DNA from: Pseudomonadota bacterium
GTDB taxonomy: Bacteria > Pseudomonadota > Gammaproteobacteria > Burkholderiales > Rhodocyclaceae
Assembly: GCA_018261905.1 (NCBI GenBank)
Contig: JAGTRU010000022.1
Coordinates: 1-64,000 of the forward strand
Direction of reading: 5' to 3'
DNA: 64,000 nt
Below the pieces are notes generated by a model. It ran no database searches, was not told the DNA's origin, and saw only the letters and a list, made by a program, of their open reading frames with translations. The position numbers and the translations under genes are program-made. Below, piece by piece: positions 44,801 through 56,800 of the stretch (position 1 is its first letter; the number at the start of each line of letters is the position of its first letter).

Positions 44801-45019
44801 GTGAAAGACATCCATCCCGAGTACAACGAAATCCAGGTCACCTGCTCCTGCGGCAGCACCTTCACGACCCGCTCCACCATGAAGAAAGCCCTTCATGTCG
44901 AAGTCTGCTCTTTGTGCCACCCGTTCTACACCGGCAAGCAAAAGATTGTCGACACCGCCGGTCGCGTTGAAAAGTTCAACCAGAAGTTCGGCGCCATGCG
45001 CGGCAAGTCCGCTGCCTGA
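44801..45019 (+). CDS. rpmE: 50S ribosomal protein L31 (zinc type)
   Basis: Ribosomal protein of 72 residues starting with GTG; GAAAGGAC lies just upstream. The Cys pairs CSCG and CSLC mark the zinc-binding C+ form, which is replaced by a Cys-free paralogue under zinc shortage in many bacteria. [24 protein letters not shown] is the family signature. Confidence 0.97.
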   Translation: MKDIHPEYNEIQVTCSCGSTFTTRSTMKKALHVEVCSLCHPFYTGKQKIVDTAGRVEKFNQKFGAMRGKSAA

Positions 45020-45039
45020 TTCGTCCGAATTGCGGTATA

Positions 45040-45065
45040 AAAGGCAGCCGGCAGGCTGCCTTTTT
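45040..45065 (+). terminator. intrinsic terminator of rpmE
   Basis: AAAGGCAGCC, loop GGCA, GGCTGCCTTT and a T-run (TTTTT in all), 20 bp after the rpmE stop and before the next gene. Confidence 0.9.
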
Positions 45066-45091
45066 CATTTCTGCCCAACACGCGTGAGCTC

Positions 45092-46714
45092 ATGCCCGAT
45101 TTTGTCGCCCTGATCCGTCGCGGTATCCGCCTGCCGCCGGCCGGCTGGATGCTCGCCGCCATGCTCGCCTTCTACGTCTTGGCCGGCCTTTTCGGGCGCG
45201 ATCCATGGAAGGGCGAAGATGCCATCCACATCGGCACGGCCTGGCACATGCTGCACTTCAGCGACTGGCTGTCCCCCGATCTGGCCGGCCGTCCTTTCCA
45301 CGAACCGCCGCTCTATTACTGGAGCGCCGCGCTGACCGGCCAACTCTTCGGCGGGCTGCTGCCGATGCATGAAGCCATCCGCCTGGTCAGCGGCGTCTGG
45401 GTCGCCCTCGCCCTGATCGGGCTTTACTATGCCGGCCGCGAACTCTACGGCCAGGAAAGCGCGGCGGCCAGCCCGCTACTCTTGGCCGGCTGCACCGGCC
45501 TGCTTTTCCACGCCCACGACGCGCAACCGATGCTCATTGCGCTGGCCGCCTACGCCGGCGCCCTCGGCGCCCTAGCGGCACTCGAACACCGCCCCGACCT
45601 GAGTGGCGTTCTCTACGGCACCGCCCTGGCCGGCTGCCTGCTCGGCACCGGCATCGCACCCAGCCTGCCGTTGTTGGCGATTCTCCCCGTCGCCTGGTGG
45701 TTGTCGACCAATCGCCGGCAAGCCCTGAAAACCATCGCCCGCGGTCTGGCTCTCGCGCTGCTCCTGATCCTGCCCTGGCCGCTGCTGCTACTCGATCTCG
45801 AACCGGCCCGCTTTCATGGCTGGCTGAACACCGAATTGACCCCACTCCGGACGCCTTTTTCCTTTTCCGGCGCCGGGCGCTTCCTGGCCATGCTGCCGTG
45901 GTTCGCCTTCCCCGCCATGCCGCTGGCCGCCTGGACCTTATGGACCCGGCGCAAGGAAATCAGAGCGGCGCCGCAATTGCTGCCACTGCTCTTCCTGCTC
46001 CTGACTTTCCTGATGCTGGCCCTGGCCTATCGGCCGCGGCAAATTCCCGCCCTGCTTCTCCTGCCACCGCTCGCCCTGCTCGCCACGCCGGGCGCCCTGA
46101 GCCTGCGGCGCGGCGCCGCCAACGCCTTCGACTGGTTCGCCATGACGACTTTCAGCGTTTTTGTCAGTCTCGTCTGGCTCGCCTGGTCAGCCATGGCGCT
46201 CGGCTGGCCGGAAAAGTTGGCGCAGCGGGCCATCGTTCTGCGTCCCGGTTTCGTCGGCCACCTCGACTGGCTGGCCCTGCTCATCGGCCTGGCCACGACC
46301 TTGTGGTGGGCCTGGTTGATCGTCACCGCGCCACGTTCGCCCTATCGCAGCCTGACCCACTGGAGCCTGGGTTTTACCTGCCTGTGGCTGCTCGCCACGA
46401 CGCTCATCCTGCCCTGGTTCGATTTCGGCCTGAGTTACCGTCCGGTCGCGCTGGCGGTCGCCAAAGCCCTGCCGGAAAAACACGGCTGCCTGGCCGAGCG
46501 CGGACTGAACGAAACCCAACTGGCTTCGCTGGCCTACTTTGTCGAGATCGAACCCCTGGCCGCCACCAGTCGCGAAGGCCGCAAGTGCGACTGGATCCTG
46601 GTTGGCGGCGATACCCGGCAGGAACAGACGCCGCCGGAAGGCAACTGGGTCAAGGTCTGGGAAGGCGGCCGGGCGGGCAATCGGAAAGAAAAATTCCGTC
46701 TGTTCAGCCGCTGA
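45092..46714 (+). CDS. ArnT-like (GT83/PMT) membrane glycosyltransferase
   Basis: Inner-membrane protein of 540 residues with about 12 helices, of the PMT/ArnT superfamily that moves sugars from polyprenyl-phosphate donors. The first periplasmic loop has GRDPWKGEDAIHIGTAW with the acidic residue expected at the active site and DLAGRPFHEPPLYYWSA, which matches the ArnT-type pattern. The C-terminal ~90 residues form a soluble periplasmic domain (CLAERGLNETQLASLAYFVEIEPL). Whether it modifies lipid A or another acceptor is unknown; no arn genes are nearby. Confidence 0.82.
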   Translation: MPDFVALIRRGIRLPPAGWMLAAMLAFYVLAGLFGRDPWKGEDAIHIGTAWHMLHFSDWLSPDLAGRPFHEPPLYYWSAALTGQLFGGLLPMHEAIRLVSGVWVALALIGLYYAGRELYGQESAAASPLLLAGCTGLLFHAHDAQPMLIALAAYAGALGALAALEHRPDLSGVLYGTALAGCLLGTGIAPSLPLLAILPVAWWLSTNRRQALKTIARGLALALLLILPWPLLLLDLEPARFHGWLNTELTPLRTPFSFSGAGRFLAMLPWFAFPAMPLAAWTLWTRRKEIRAAPQLLPLLFLLLTFLMLALAYRPRQIPALLLLPPLALLATPGALSLRRGAANAFDWFAMTTFSVFVSLVWLAWSAMALGWPEKLAQRAIVLRPGFVGHLDWLALLIGLATTLWWAWLIVTAPRSPYRSLTHWSLGFTCLWLLATTLILPWFDFGLSYRPVALAVAKALPEKHGCLAERGLNETQLASLAYFVEIEPLAATSREGRKCDWILVGGDTRQEQTPPEGNWVKVWEGGRAGNRKEKFRLFSR

Positions 46715-46729
46715 CCGCCAGCCATCAAC

Positions 46730-47275
46730 TCAACCCTTGAGGAAGTGCGTGCGGTAGTACTTCAGTTCGTCGATCGACTCGTAAATATCGGCCAGCGCGG
46801 TATGCCGCCCCTTTTTCTTGAAGCCCTTGTAAATCTCCGGCTGCCAGCGCTTGCACAATTCCTTCAGGGTGCTGACGTCGAGATTGCGATAATGGAAGAA
46901 GGTTTCCAGTTCCGGCATGTAACGGGCCATAAAACGGCGATCCTGGCCGATCGAATTCCCGCACATCGGCGAATGCCCCTTCACCGAGTACTTCTTCAGG
47001 AAAGCCAGGGCCTCGGCCTCGACCGCCGCTTCGTCCTGCGTCGACGCCTTGACCTTGTCGATCAATCCGGAGCGGCCGTGGGTTTTCTGATTCCACTCAT
47101 CCATGCCGGCCAGCGTGGCATCCGACTGATGCACCACCCAGGAAGGCGATTCGGCCACCATTTCCAGTTCCGAGTTGGTCACCACCATGGCCATTTCGAT
47201 AATCCGGTCGCCGTCCGGATTGAGGCCGGTCATTTCCATATCCAGCCAGACGAGGTTGTTTGCGGTGCCTGTCAT
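46730..47275 (-). CDS. orn: oligoribonuclease
   Basis: DEDDh 3'-5' exoribonuclease of 181 residues that degrades 2-5 nt RNAs, including the linear pGpG made from cyclic di-GMP. Exo I is [21 protein letters not shown], Exo [21 protein letters not shown], Exo [17 protein letters not shown]. Its presence fits the many cyclic di-GMP genes in the window. It converges with the glycosyltransferase gene and diverges from the M48 gene. Confidence 0.97.
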   Translation of the reverse strand: MTGTANNLVWLDMEMTGLNPDGDRIIEMAMVVTNSELEMVAESPSWVVHQSDATLAGMDEWNQKTHGRSGLIDKVKASTQDEAAVEAEALAFLKKYSVKGHSPMCGNSIGQDRRFMARYMPELETFFHYRNLDVSTLKELCKRWQPEIYKGFKKKGRHTALADIYESIDELKYYRTHFLKG

Positions 47276-47280
47276 ATAAT
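47275..47280 (+). promoter_or_regulatory. -10 hexamer for the M48 protease gene
   Basis: A perfect TATAAT begins at the last base of the orn start codon, 52 bp before the GTG start of the M48 gene. I find no convincing -35 at the right distance. Confidence 0.35.
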
Positions 47281-47331
47281 TGCCTAAATTCCTGAAAACT
47301 CCGATTTTCTCACACCTTTGAATCCCGTTTA

Positions 47332-48576
47332 GTGACCACCACCTTCAGCACGCTTTTTATTGCCGCCTTCGCCCTGACCCTGCTCGGCCGCCTCTGGCTG
47401 ACCCGGCGCCAGATCCGCCATGTCGCCGCCCATCGGGCTGCCGTACCGGCCGATTTCGCCGAACGCATCGGCCTCGAAGCCCATCAAAAGGCCGCCGATT
47501 ACACCATTGCCCGCAACCACTTGGGCTGGCGCACCAGCCTGGTCGACGCCGCCCTGCTCCTCACCCTGACCCTGGGCGGCGGTCTGGCATGGCTGCACGA
47601 GTTCTGGGCATCCCGACTGGATGGTCTGCCCTACGGGCTGGCGCTGATTTTCAGCCTGCTGTTGATTTCCGGCATCATCGACCTGCCCTTTTCGCTGTAT
47701 CGCCAGTTCGTCATCGAAGCCCGCTTCGGTTTCAACCGCATGACGCTCCGCCTGTTCTTCTCCGACCTGCTCAAACAAGCCCTGCTCGGCCTCGCCATCG
47801 GGACCCCGGTGATCCTCGCCGTGCTCTGGCTGATGGGGGCGATGGGCAGTTACTGGTGGCTTTACGTCTGGCTGTTCTGGTGCATTTTCAACCTGCTCAT
47901 CCTGTTCATCTACCCGACCTGGATCGCGCCTTTGTTCAACAAGTTCTCGCCGCTCGCCGAGGGCGAAATGAAAAGCCGCATCGAAGCCCTGCTCGGCCGT
48001 TGCGGCTTTCGTTCGAACGGCCTCTTCGTGATGGACGGCTCGAAACGTTCCAGCCACGGCAACGCCTATTTCACCGGCTTCGGCGACAACAAGCGCATCG
48101 TCTTTTTCGACACCCTGCTGGCCCGGCTGGCCCCGGCCGAAGTCGAAGCCGTGCTCGCCCACGAACTCGGCCACTTCCGCCAACATCACGTCGTCCAGCG
48201 CATCGCGCTGATGTTTGCGCTTTCCCTCGCTTTCCTCTGGCTGCTCGGCCAGTTGATCGACGCCTCATGGTTCTATGCCGGCCTCGGCGTGCCGGCGCAA
48301 AACACCGCCCTGGCGCTGGTCCTCTTCTTCCTCGTCATCCCGGTCTTCACCTTCCCCTTAAGCCCGCTCGGCAGCTACCTGTCGCGCCGCAACGAGTTCG
48401 CCGCCGACGCCTACGCGGCCGAACACGCCGCGGCCAGCGACCTGATCCGCGCCCTGGTCAAACTGTATGAAGACAATGCCTCGACGCTAACCCCCGACCC
48501 ACTGCATTCGCTGTTCTACGACTCGCACCCGCCGGCCGCCCAGCGCATTGCCCGCCTGCAGGAACTGGCCCGATGA
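47332..48576 (+). CDS. M48 CAAX-type membrane metalloprotease
   Basis: Inner-membrane zinc protease of 414 residues resembling Ste24/CAAX prenyl protease 1. It has an N-terminal multi-helix region, [25 protein letters not shown], then the zinc site HELGHF (His277-His281) and the distal Glu region [15 protein letters not shown]. Bacteria do not prenylate proteins in this way, so it likely takes part in membrane protein quality control. The start is GTG at 47332. rsgA follows almost at once. Confidence 0.9.
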   Translation: MTTTFSTLFIAAFALTLLGRLWLTRRQIRHVAAHRAAVPADFAERIGLEAHQKAADYTIARNHLGWRTSLVDAALLLTLTLGGGLAWLHEFWASRLDGLPYGLALIFSLLLISGIIDLPFSLYRQFVIEARFGFNRMTLRLFFSDLLKQALLGLAIGTPVILAVLWLMGAMGSYWWLYVWLFWCIFNLLILFIYPTWIAPLFNKFSPLAEGEMKSRIEALLGRCGFRSNGLFVMDGSKRSSHGNAYFTGFGDNKRIVFFDTLLARLAPAEVEAVLAHELGHFRQHHVVQRIALMFALSLAFLWLLGQLIDASWFYAGLGVPAQNTALALVLFFLVIPVFTFPLSPLGSYLSRRNEFAADAYAAEHAAASDLIRALVKLYEDNASTLTPDPLHSLFYDSHPPAAQRIARLQELAR

Positions 48577-48610
48577 CCAAGCACAGCGCAAACCAACGGT
48601 CGCCCCGGCC

Positions 48611-49480
48611 ATGATGGAAGGTCGCGTCGTCGCCGCCCATGGTCGCCAATACGTCGTGCAACTGGCCGACGGCACCTTGCTGCCCTGCTTTCCGCGCGGC
48701 AAAAAAAGCGATGTCGCCTGCGGCGACCGCGTCGATATCGCCCGGACCTCCAGCGACCAGGGCGTCATTGAGGCGATCCAGCCGCGCACCAGCCTGCTCT
48801 ACCGCTCGAACGAGATCAAGCAGAAGCTGATCGCCGCCAATGTCGACCAGTTGATCATTGTCGTCGCCACCGAACCCGGCTTTTCCGACGAACTGGTGAC
48901 CCGCGCCCTGCTGGCCGCCGAGAGCGAGGAAATCGAGGTCCTGATCGTCCTCAACAAATGTGACCTGAGCGACAAGCTGGACGCCGCCCGCCAGCGCCTG
49001 GCAATGTTCGAGAAACTCGGCTACCGCATTCTCCAACTCTCGGCGCTCGAACACGCCGAAGACCTGCGCCCGACGCTGTACGGCAAGACCAGCGTGCTGG
49101 TCGGCCAATCCGGCATGGGCAAATCGACCCTGGTCAATGCACTGTTCCCGGAAGCCCAGGCCGCGACCCGCGAAATTTCGTCGGCCCTCGACTCCGGCAA
49201 GCACACGACAACCCACGCCACGCTCTACAACCTCGATCCCGACAGCCAGTTGATCGACTCGCCCGGCCTGCAGGAATTCGGTCTGGGCCACCTTGATCGA
49301 CAGGAAATTGAGCTGGCCTTCCGCGAATTTCGGCCCTATCTCGGCCACTGCCGTTTTCGCGACTGCCAACACAACCGTGAGCCGGACTGCGCCCTGACGG
49401 CGGCACTCCAGGCGGGAGAAATCGACGAACGCCGTTTCGCCACCTACCACCGTATCGTCGGCACCCTGCGCGCCCCCTGA
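48611..49480 (+). CDS. rsgA: small-subunit assembly GTPase RsgA
   Basis: Circularly permuted GTPase of about 289 residues that helps late 30S maturation. An OB domain (GRVVAAHGRQYVVQLADGTLLPCF) comes first, then G4 NKCD, G1 GQSGMGKSTL (from residue 165), G3 DSPGLQEFG, and a zinc knuckle CRFRDCQHNREPDC. The order G4-G1-G3 is diagnostic. Start ATG 48611 (MMEGRV) has a weak ribosome binding site; the next ATG is adjacent, and an in-frame TTG at 48548 lies inside the M48 gene. Confidence 0.95.
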   Translation: MMEGRVVAAHGRQYVVQLADGTLLPCFPRGKKSDVACGDRVDIARTSSDQGVIEAIQPRTSLLYRSNEIKQKLIAANVDQLIIVVATEPGFSDELVTRALLAAESEEIEVLIVLNKCDLSDKLDAARQRLAMFEKLGYRILQLSALEHAEDLRPTLYGKTSVLVGQSGMGKSTLVNALFPEAQAATREISSALDSGKHTTTHATLYNLDPDSQLIDSPGLQEFGLGHLDRQEIELAFREFRPYLGHCRFRDCQHNREPDCALTAALQAGEIDERRFATYHRIVGTLRAP

Positions 49481-49558
49481 AAACTGCCCACCGAGCCCTG
49501 AAGCACCAACAGGCGAAGCATTCGGCATAAACGAAAAGCTTGCCGCGCAGTAGCAATA

Positions 49559-49586
49559 TTCCCGGCGCCCCCCCATAATCCGGGAA
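49559..49586. repeat. inverted repeat upstream of the signalling cluster
   Basis: TTCCCGG (49559-49565) and CCGGGAA (49580-49586) form a 7-bp perfect inverted repeat around CATAAT, 35 bp before the HD-GYP gene. It could be an operator over the cluster promoter; no clear -35 is seen. Confidence 0.35.
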
Positions 49587-49620
49587 CCATTGTCTCCACC
49601 AAAGTCTGCGGGGAAAGAGC

Positions 49621-50706
49621 ATGACCAACGGCCAACCGACCGTTCTGATCGTCGATGACACGCCCGAGAACCTGAGTATTCTCGGCGAGTTGCTGCAGCC
49701 CACCTACCGGGTCCGCGCCGCCAATTCCGGGCGGCGCGCCCTGCAGATCGCCAGCAGCCATCCCGCCCCCGACCTCATCCTGCTCGACGTCATGATGCCG
49801 GACATGGACGGTTACGCGGTATTGGCCGAATTGCGCCGGTCGCCGGCGACCCGGCTGATCCCGGTCATTTTCGTCACGGCCATGGACGGTACCGAAGATG
49901 AAGAACATGGCCTCGACTGCGGTGCCGTCGATTACATCACCAAGCCACTGCGCCCGGCCATCGTCCTGGCCCGCGTCCGCACCCAGCTCGAACTGAAGCG
50001 GGCCCGCGACTTCCTGAGCGATCAAAACAGCTATCTCGAGGGAGAAGTGGCGCGCCGCATGGGCGAAAACCAGTTGATCCAGCAGGTCAGCATTCACGCC
50101 CTGGCCCGCCTGGCCGAGACCCGCGACCCGGAAACCGGCAACCACCTGCGACGGACCCAGGAATACGTCCGCACCCTGGCCCTGTCGCTGGCCGACCACC
50201 CGCGCTTTAGCGCCTTTCTCGATCCGCGCACCATCGATGCCCTGGCCCAGTCCGCCCCGCTGCACGACATCGGCAAGGTCGGCATTCCCGATCATGTCCT
50301 GCTCAAACCCGGCAAGCTGACCCCGGAAGAGTGGGAGGTCATGAAAACCCATGCCAAACTGGGCAGCGATGCCATCGAAATGGCCGAACGCGATGCCGAA
50401 AAACCGGTCGAGTTTCTTGCCATCGCCAAGCTCATCGCCCATTACCACCATGAGCGCTGGGATGGCAGCGGTTATCCGGCCGGCCTGGCCGGCGACCAGA
50501 TTCCGATCGCCGCCCGCCTGATGGCCCTGGCCGACGTTTTCGATGCGCTGATCTGCAAACGCGTCTACAAACCGGCCTTCCCGCTCGAACAGGCGCGCAG
50601 CATGATCGTCGACGGCAGCGGCAGCCATTTCGATCCCGATATCGTTCTCGCCTTCACCGGCCAGTTTCCGACATTCAAGGCAATCGCCGACGCCTACGCT
50701 GACTGA
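49621..50706 (+). CDS. HD-GYP response regulator (cyclic di-GMP phosphodiesterase)
   Basis: Soluble 361-residue protein. The receiver (about 1-125) has acceptor Asp56 in [14 protein letters not shown] short coiled coil leads to an HD-GYP domain: [24 protein letters not shown] (His215, Asp216), [23 protein letters not shown] with the GYP triad at 284-286, and [12 protein letters not shown]. All metal and signature residues are present, so it should hydrolyse cyclic di-GMP. It opens the cluster of three hybrid kinases, 20 bp ahead of the first, and is their obvious output. RpfG is the nearest well-known relative. Confidence 0.93.
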   Translation: MTNGQPTVLIVDDTPENLSILGELLQPTYRVRAANSGRRALQIASSHPAPDLILLDVMMPDMDGYAVLAELRRSPATRLIPVIFVTAMDGTEDEEHGLDCGAVDYITKPLRPAIVLARVRTQLELKRARDFLSDQNSYLEGEVARRMGENQLIQQVSIHALARLAETRDPETGNHLRRTQEYVRTLALSLADHPRFSAFLDPRTIDALAQSAPLHDIGKVGIPDHVLLKPGKLTPEEWEVMKTHAKLGSDAIEMAERDAEKPVEFLAIAKLIAHYHHERWDGSGYPAGLAGDQIPIAARLMALADVFDALICKRVYKPAFPLEQARSMIVDGSGSHFDPDIVLAFTGQFPTFKAIADAYAD

Positions 50707-50726
50707 GGCAATTTTGTCAGCTCACC

Positions 50727-53700
50727 ATGAAACCCGCCCCGCGCATGCGCCAGTCCAAGCATAACGAAAGCGTCCAGGCTGGCGTCGCGCAAGTCGTCGT
50801 TCCCTATGTCGTGCTCGCCGTGCTGTGGATTCTGGTTTCCGATCGCCTGACCAGCTCGATCTTTCCCGACCCGGCGCAGAACCTGATCGCCAACACGCTG
50901 AAGGGATGGTTTTTCGTTGCCGTCACCGCCACCCTGCTCGCCCTTTTGCTGCGCCGCCTGCTCGGCCAGATCAAGGAGCGCCAGAGCATCGAGAATCAGG
51001 CCCAGGCAGCCGCCCTCAGCGCCGCCCGGCAAATCGCCGAAGATCGCGGCCGCTTGCGCAGCCTGCTCGACACCCTGCCCGACCTGGTCTGGCTGAAGGA
51101 TACCGAAGGCGTGTATCTGAGTTGCAACAAGCGTTTCGAGAAATTTTTCGGGGCCAGCGAGAAGGAAATCATCGGCCGGACCGATTTTGACTTTGTCGAT
51201 CATGAGCAGGCCTGCTTCTTCCGGGCCAACGACCAGGCCGCCTTGCTCGCCGACGCCCCGCGCAGCAACGAGGAGTGGGTCAGTTTCGCCAGCGACGGGC
51301 ATCGCGAGTTTCTCAATACCATCAAGGCGCCGATGCGCGACGCCGACGGCAAAGTCATCGGCGTCCTCGGCATCGGTCGCGACATCTCGCAATTGCACGA
51401 AATGCAGGAGCGCTTCGAGGTCGCCTTCAATGCCAGCCCAGCGGCGATCGCCCTGACCTCGATCAGCGACGGCCAGTTTCTCGACATCAACCCGCAATTC
51501 ACCAGCCTTACCGGCTGGCCGAGCGCCGAGTTGATCGGCCGCAGTTCGCTCGACATCAAGCTCTGGCCGAACGCGGAAAGCCGCGAACTGTGGCGGCGCC
51601 AGCTCGAGGTGCGCGGTCGCCTGCGCGACTACCAGACGGAATGGCTGATGCGCGATGGCCAGCCGATGCGGGTCAGCTTGTCGGCCGAAATCATCGCCCT
51701 CGGCGACCAGCCTTACATACTCTCGTTCTTCATCGACATTTCCGAGCAGGAACGAGCCCAGGACGAGATTTCCCAGCTCCAGGAGCGGCTGGCCACGGCC
51801 TTCCGCGCCACCCCGATCGCCGCCTGCATCACCCGCCTGCAAGATGGCAAGCTGGTCGACGCCAATGACCGCCTGTTGCACGAATACGGCTGGACGCGCG
51901 AGGAACTGATCGGCCGCACCACCGTCGAAGCCGGCCTCTGGGGCAACGAGGCGGACCGCCTGAAAATGCTCGAGATCATCCGCCGCGACGGTTGCCTGTA
52001 CGATTTCGAAAGCATTGGCGTCGGCCGGGATGGCCGGCAACGAATGATCAGCATGTCGGCCGAAATGGTACAGATGGACGGTTCGCCCCATCTTGTCGTG
52101 TTCATCGACGACATCACGGAACGACGTCAGGCGGCGGCCGAACTGGAAAAATACCGCCACCATCTGGAAGAGCTGGTCGCCGCCCGCACCGCCGAGCTGG
52201 CCGCCGCCAAGGACCTGGCCGAAGAAGCCAACCGCGCCAAAAGCACTTTCCTGGCCAACATGAGCCATGAAATCCGCACCCCGATGAATGCCATCATCGG
52301 CCTGACCCATCTTGCCGAACGCAACACCCACGATCCAGCGCAACAAGAACGGCTGAGCAAGGCCGGCCACGCGGCCCATCACCTGCTGGCCATCATCAAC
52401 CAGATTCTCGACATTTCGAAAATCGAGGCCGGCAAGCTGGAACTCGTCGCCACCGATTTCTCGCCGCGCCGGCTGCTCGACAACACCTCGGCCCTGCTCC
52501 TTGACCGCATCCGCTCGCGCGCCCTGCAATTCCACCGCAACATCGACCCGGCCTTGCCGCCGGTCCTCAATGGCGATGCTTTGCGCATCGGCCAGGTCTT
52601 GCTCAACTATCTCTCCAATGCCGTCAAATTTACCGAGCGGGGCAGTATCACGGTCGCCATCGAGCTCCTGGAAAAAACGGCAAGCGACCTGCTGGTGCGT
52701 TTTTCGGTCAGCGACACCGGGATCGGCATCCCGCTCGAGCAACAGGCGCGGATTTTCGATGTCTTTGAACAGGCCGACAGTTCCACCACCCGGCGCTTTG
52801 GCGGCACCGGCCTGGGCCTCGCCATCGCCCGCCGCCTGGCCTTGCTGATGGGCGGCGAAACCGGCCTCGACAGCGTGCCCGGCCAGGGCAGCACCTTCTG
52901 GTTCAGCGCCCGCCTGCACGCCGGCAGCGCCTTGAGCGAGGACGGCAGCCCGCTCCCCATCGAGGCCAATCCCGAAAGCCGACTGGCTGCTGCTTACCGC
53001 AACAAGCGCATCCTGCTCGCCGAAGACAATCTGATCAATCAGGAAGTCGCCCTTGACCTGCTGCGCGCCGTCGGTCTCCAGGCCGAGGTCGCCGACAACG
53101 GAAAAATGGCGGTCGAAATGGCCGCCAAACATACCTACGACCTGATCCTGATGGACGTCCAGATGCCCATCATGGACGGTCTCGCCGCCACCCGGGCGAT
53201 CCGCCAGAAGGAGGCCGCCAGCGCTCGGCACGTACCGATCCTGGCGATGACGGCGAACGCCTTCAGCGAAGACCAGCGACGTTGTCTCGAAGCCGGCATG
53301 AACGACCATGTCGCCAAGCCGGTAGACCCGCAGGATCTCTACGCCAGCCTGATCAAATGGCTGCCCGCGCCGAGTCCCGCCCAGGCCGATGGCGGCCCCG
53401 GCCTGCCACAAGTGGCAGCGGCGGAGAGCACCGTGTACCCCAGCCTGAGCGACGCGCTGGCCCAGATTTCCGGTCTCGATCCCCATATCGGACTCAACGC
53501 GGTGCGCGGCCGGACCGGCAGCTATACCCGTCTGCTCCGCACTTTCACCCAGACTCATGCCGACGCCCCCGACGAGATCGCCCGCCTGCTCTCGGCCGGG
53601 CAACGGAACGACGCCTTGCGTGCCGCGCATTCCCTGAAAGGGGCGGCTGCCACGCTCGGCATCATAGCCATCCAGGAAGCGGCGGCGCGCCTCGAAGCCG

Positions 53701-53834
53701 CTCTGCAGCAAAGCGCAGCCGGCGCCGAAGTCGAGCAGCGCCTGACCGAACTGGCCGAACAACACCAGCGCCTGATTCCCTTGATTACCGACACCCTGCT
53801 TAGCCAACCTTCATCCGTCTCAGGCACGCCATGA
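50727..53834 (+). CDS. hybrid histidine kinase 1 (PAS x3, REC, HPt)
   Basis: Membrane-bound hybrid kinase of 1035 residues. Two close N-terminal helices ([15 protein letters not shown] and [19 protein letters not shown]) leave almost no periplasmic domain, so sensing is cytosolic or in the membrane. Three PAS domains follow (about 108-225, 228-350, 352-470). HisKA has His514 in [12 protein letters not shown]; the HATPase has [25 protein letters not shown]. The receiver has Asp810 ([13 protein letters not shown]) and the HPt has His968 ([13 protein letters not shown]). All phosphorelay residues are present. Its stop overlaps the next start by ATGA. Confidence 0.95.
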   Translation: MKPAPRMRQSKHNESVQAGVAQVVVPYVVLAVLWILVSDRLTSSIFPDPAQNLIANTLKGWFFVAVTATLLALLLRRLLGQIKERQSIENQAQAAALSAARQIAEDRGRLRSLLDTLPDLVWLKDTEGVYLSCNKRFEKFFGASEKEIIGRTDFDFVDHEQACFFRANDQAALLADAPRSNEEWVSFASDGHREFLNTIKAPMRDADGKVIGVLGIGRDISQLHEMQERFEVAFNASPAAIALTSISDGQFLDINPQFTSLTGWPSAELIGRSSLDIKLWPNAESRELWRRQLEVRGRLRDYQTEWLMRDGQPMRVSLSAEIIALGDQPYILSFFIDISEQERAQDEISQLQERLATAFRATPIAACITRLQDGKLVDANDRLLHEYGWTREELIGRTTVEAGLWGNEADRLKMLEIIRRDGCLYDFESIGVGRDGRQRMISMSAEMVQMDGSPHLVVFIDDITERRQAAAELEKYRHHLEELVAARTAELAAAKDLAEEANRAKSTFLANMSHEIRTPMNAIIGLTHLAERNTHDPAQQERLSKAGHAAHHLLAIINQILDISKIEAGKLELVATDFSPRRLLDNTSALLLDRIRSRALQFHRNIDPALPPVLNGDALRIGQVLLNYLSNAVKFTERGSITVAIELLEKTASDLLVRFSVSDTGIGIPLEQQARIFDVFEQADSSTTRRFGGTGLGLAIARRLALLMGGETGLDSVPGQGSTFWFSARLHAGSALSEDGSPLPIEANPESRLAAAYRNKRILLAEDNLINQEVALDLLRAVGLQAEVADNGKMAVEMAAKHTYDLILMDVQMPIMDGLAATRAIRQKEAASARHVPILAMTANAFSEDQRRCLEAGMNDHVAKPVDPQDLYASLIKWLPAPSPAQADGGPGLPQVAAAESTVYPSLSDALAQISGLDPHIGLNAVRGRTGSYTRLLRTFTQTHADAPDEIARLLSAGQRNDALRAAHSLKGAAATLGIIAIQEAAARLEAALQQSAAGAEVEQRLTELAEQHQRLIPLITDTLLSQPSSVSGTP

Positions 53835-56800
53835 ACTCCCGGCCCTTCGCGACGCTCGCCGACATCATGTCGCGCACCGTCCAAAGCATTGCTCCGCAAC
53901 AAACGCTGGCCGACGTCCTCCGTCGCCTGGCCGAGGCGGGAACGTCCAGCCTGCTGGTCGAAATCGACGGCGTCGCACAAGGCATCGTTACCGAGACGGA
54001 CATTGTCCGTTACCTCAACCAGGATGCCGCCCTCGATACGCCGGTCGAGCAGTTGATGTCGAAACCCCTGATCACCGCCCCGGCCGAGATGGATCTTTTC
54101 GCCGCCCGTCAGTTGGCGATGCGGCACAATATCCGCCATCTGGTCATCGTCTCGGCCAGCGGCCGGACGCTCGGACTGGTCAGCGATACCGATTTCCGCG
54201 TGCACATCGGGGCCGACATATTCCGCCACCTGCGTACCCTGGAAAGCCTGATGGAACGCGATATTCCGCGTCTTTCCCCGGAGGCTCCGCTGAAGCAGGC
54301 GATCAGCGCGATGGCGCAACGCGCTTCGGACTACATCGTCATCGCCGATCAGGAGCGCACCCTCGGCATTCTCACCGAGCGCGACATCCCGCGCCTGGTC
54401 AACCAGTTTCCCAACCCCGCAGCGGTCAGGATCGGCCAGGTGATGAGCCGTCCGGTGCGCGGTCTCGGCCTTGCGCAATCGTTGAACGACGCGCTCGAGC
54501 AGATGACCGAACTGCATCTGCGACACATGGTGGTGTTCGACCTGGCCGGCAATGTTGCCGGGGTGGTCAGCCAGCGCCGCCTGTTCGACCATCTGGCCAA
54601 ACAACATTTCGATAGCGCCCTGGAAAAGGTCAGCCAGGAACGCAACCGGCTGCGCCTCGAAGCGCACATGCAAATGGCACTCGATGCCGCCGGGGCCGGC
54701 AACTGGGAATACGACCATGCCCATGACCGCCATATTTTCAGCGGTGGCGCCCTGCACATGCTCGGCTGCGATGCCGGCACCGCCCCGCAGTCGCGGGCCG
54801 ACCTGCTGGCCCGCATCCATCCCGCCGACCTCGGGCCACTGGAAAGTGCCTTCGAGCAGCTACGCTGCGGTGCCGAAACGACATACCGGGCCGAATACCG
54901 GATTCGGCGCGCCGACCAAAGCTGGCTCTGGGTCGAAGACCGGGGCTGTATCATCGAACGGCAGGCCGACGGCCAACCGCTGCTGACCACCGGCATCCTG
55001 ACCGACATCAGCGAACGGCAACAGGCGAGCGTCGCCCTCAATCGGCAGAACCGCGCCCTGCGCCTGATGAGCAGCGTTGCCCAGGCGCTCATCCGGCACG
55101 ACGACGAAATCGAAATGCTCAGCGAGATTTGCCATATCGCCGTCGAAATCGGCGACTATCGCTACGCCTGGGTGGCCCAGGCCATGGCCGACAGCGAACG
55201 TCGCGTCATCCCCTTGGCCGGATCGGGCTTCAGCACCGACTATCTCAACTCGCTCAACATCAGTTGGGCCGACGTACCGCACGGCCAGGGACCGACCGGA
55301 CGCTGTATCCGGAGCGGCATCCCGGTCATCGTGCACGATGCGCCGAACGATCCATCCTATGCCTTGTGGCGCGACTTCGCCCGCGACTCGGCGTTCCAGT
55401 CGTCGGCCGCCCTGCCTTTACGCATCAATGGGCAGATCATCGGCACCCTCAATCTCTACTCAGCCCATGCCGAGGCTTTCGACGACGACGAAATGCCGCT
55501 GCTGTGCGATCTCGCCGGCGAGATCGGCATCGGGCTCGCCATGCAGCGCTCGCGGACGGCCCTGGCCCAGCGCGAGGCCGACCTGCAACGGGCCGAGCGT
55601 CTGGCCCGCCTCGGTCACTTCCAACTCGAACCGCAACGGAACATGTGGACCTCGTCGCCGATGCTGGACGAGATTTTCGGCATCGACACCCACTTCGTCC
55701 GCTCGAAAAAAAGCTGGATCGACCTCGTGCACCCGGATGACCGGGCCAATCTGATTGCCTATCAGCGGGGGCAGATTCGCGCCCAGAACCTGCATTTCGA
55801 TGTCGAGTACCGGATCGTGCGCCGCAGCACTGGCGAAGTCCGCCATGTGCATGGCGTCGGCGAGGTCAAGCTGGATGAAAACGGGCGCATGACCCGCCTC
55901 TTCGGCATCATTCAGGACGTCACCGAGGCACACGCCCTCAACCGGCAGTTGCGCGAAAACCAGAATGCCCTGCGCGAAGCCCAGGCCATCGCCAATCTGG
56001 GGAGCTGGACGCTGGACATTCCAAGCAAGCGGCTGCAATGGACCGACGAAGCCTACAAGATTTTCGCCTTGCCGAAAAACACCGTGCTCTCGCTCGACTC
56101 CTTCGTCGAGCGGGTGCACCCCGATGATCGCGAACGCGTGCTGGCCGACTGGAATGCCGCACTGCTCGGCCGGGTATACGATACCGAGCATCGCATCGTG
56201 GTCAATGAAGCCATCCGCTGGGTGCGCGAGCGCGCCCATGTCCATTTCGCCGCCAACGGCCAGGCCAGCTATGCCGTCGGTACCGTCCAGGACGTCACCG
56301 AACGGCGCGCCGCCGGGGAGGAATTGCGCAAGCACTCGCTGGCCATCGAGCAGAGTCCGCACAACATCGTCATCACCAATGTCTTTGGCGAGGTCGAATA
56401 TGTCAATGACGCCTTTGTCTGCAACACCGGTTACAGCCGTCGGGAAATCGTCGGCGCCAATCCGCGCCTGCTGCATTCCGGGCAGACGCCGCCGGCCACC
56501 TACACCAATCTCTGGCAAACCCTGGAGCGCGGCGAAATCTGGCGCGGCGAGTTCATCAACCGGCGCAAGGACGGCTCGATTTTCGAAGAATTCGCGATCA
56601 TCTCCCCGGTCCGCCAGCCGGATGGGCATATCACCCACTACCTGGCGATCAAGGAAGACATCACCGAGAAAAAGCGCATTGCCGCCGAACTGGAAAGCCA
56701 TCGCCACCATCTCGAAATCCTCGTTGACGAACGGACGGCCGAATTGATCAAGGCCAGGGATGACGCCGAAAAAGCCAACCGGGCGAAGAGTGCCTTCCTG

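Noticed and set aside
45092..46714. Naming the glycosyltransferase arnT
   Set aside because: Superfamily features fit, but there are no other lipid A aminoarabinose genes nearby and the acceptor is unknown.
50694..53807. Very long open frame on the minus strand opposite hybrid kinase 1
   Set aside because: It mirrors a gene with clear kinase domains, has no recognisable protein features and is low-complexity in composition. High GC content makes such antisense frames common.
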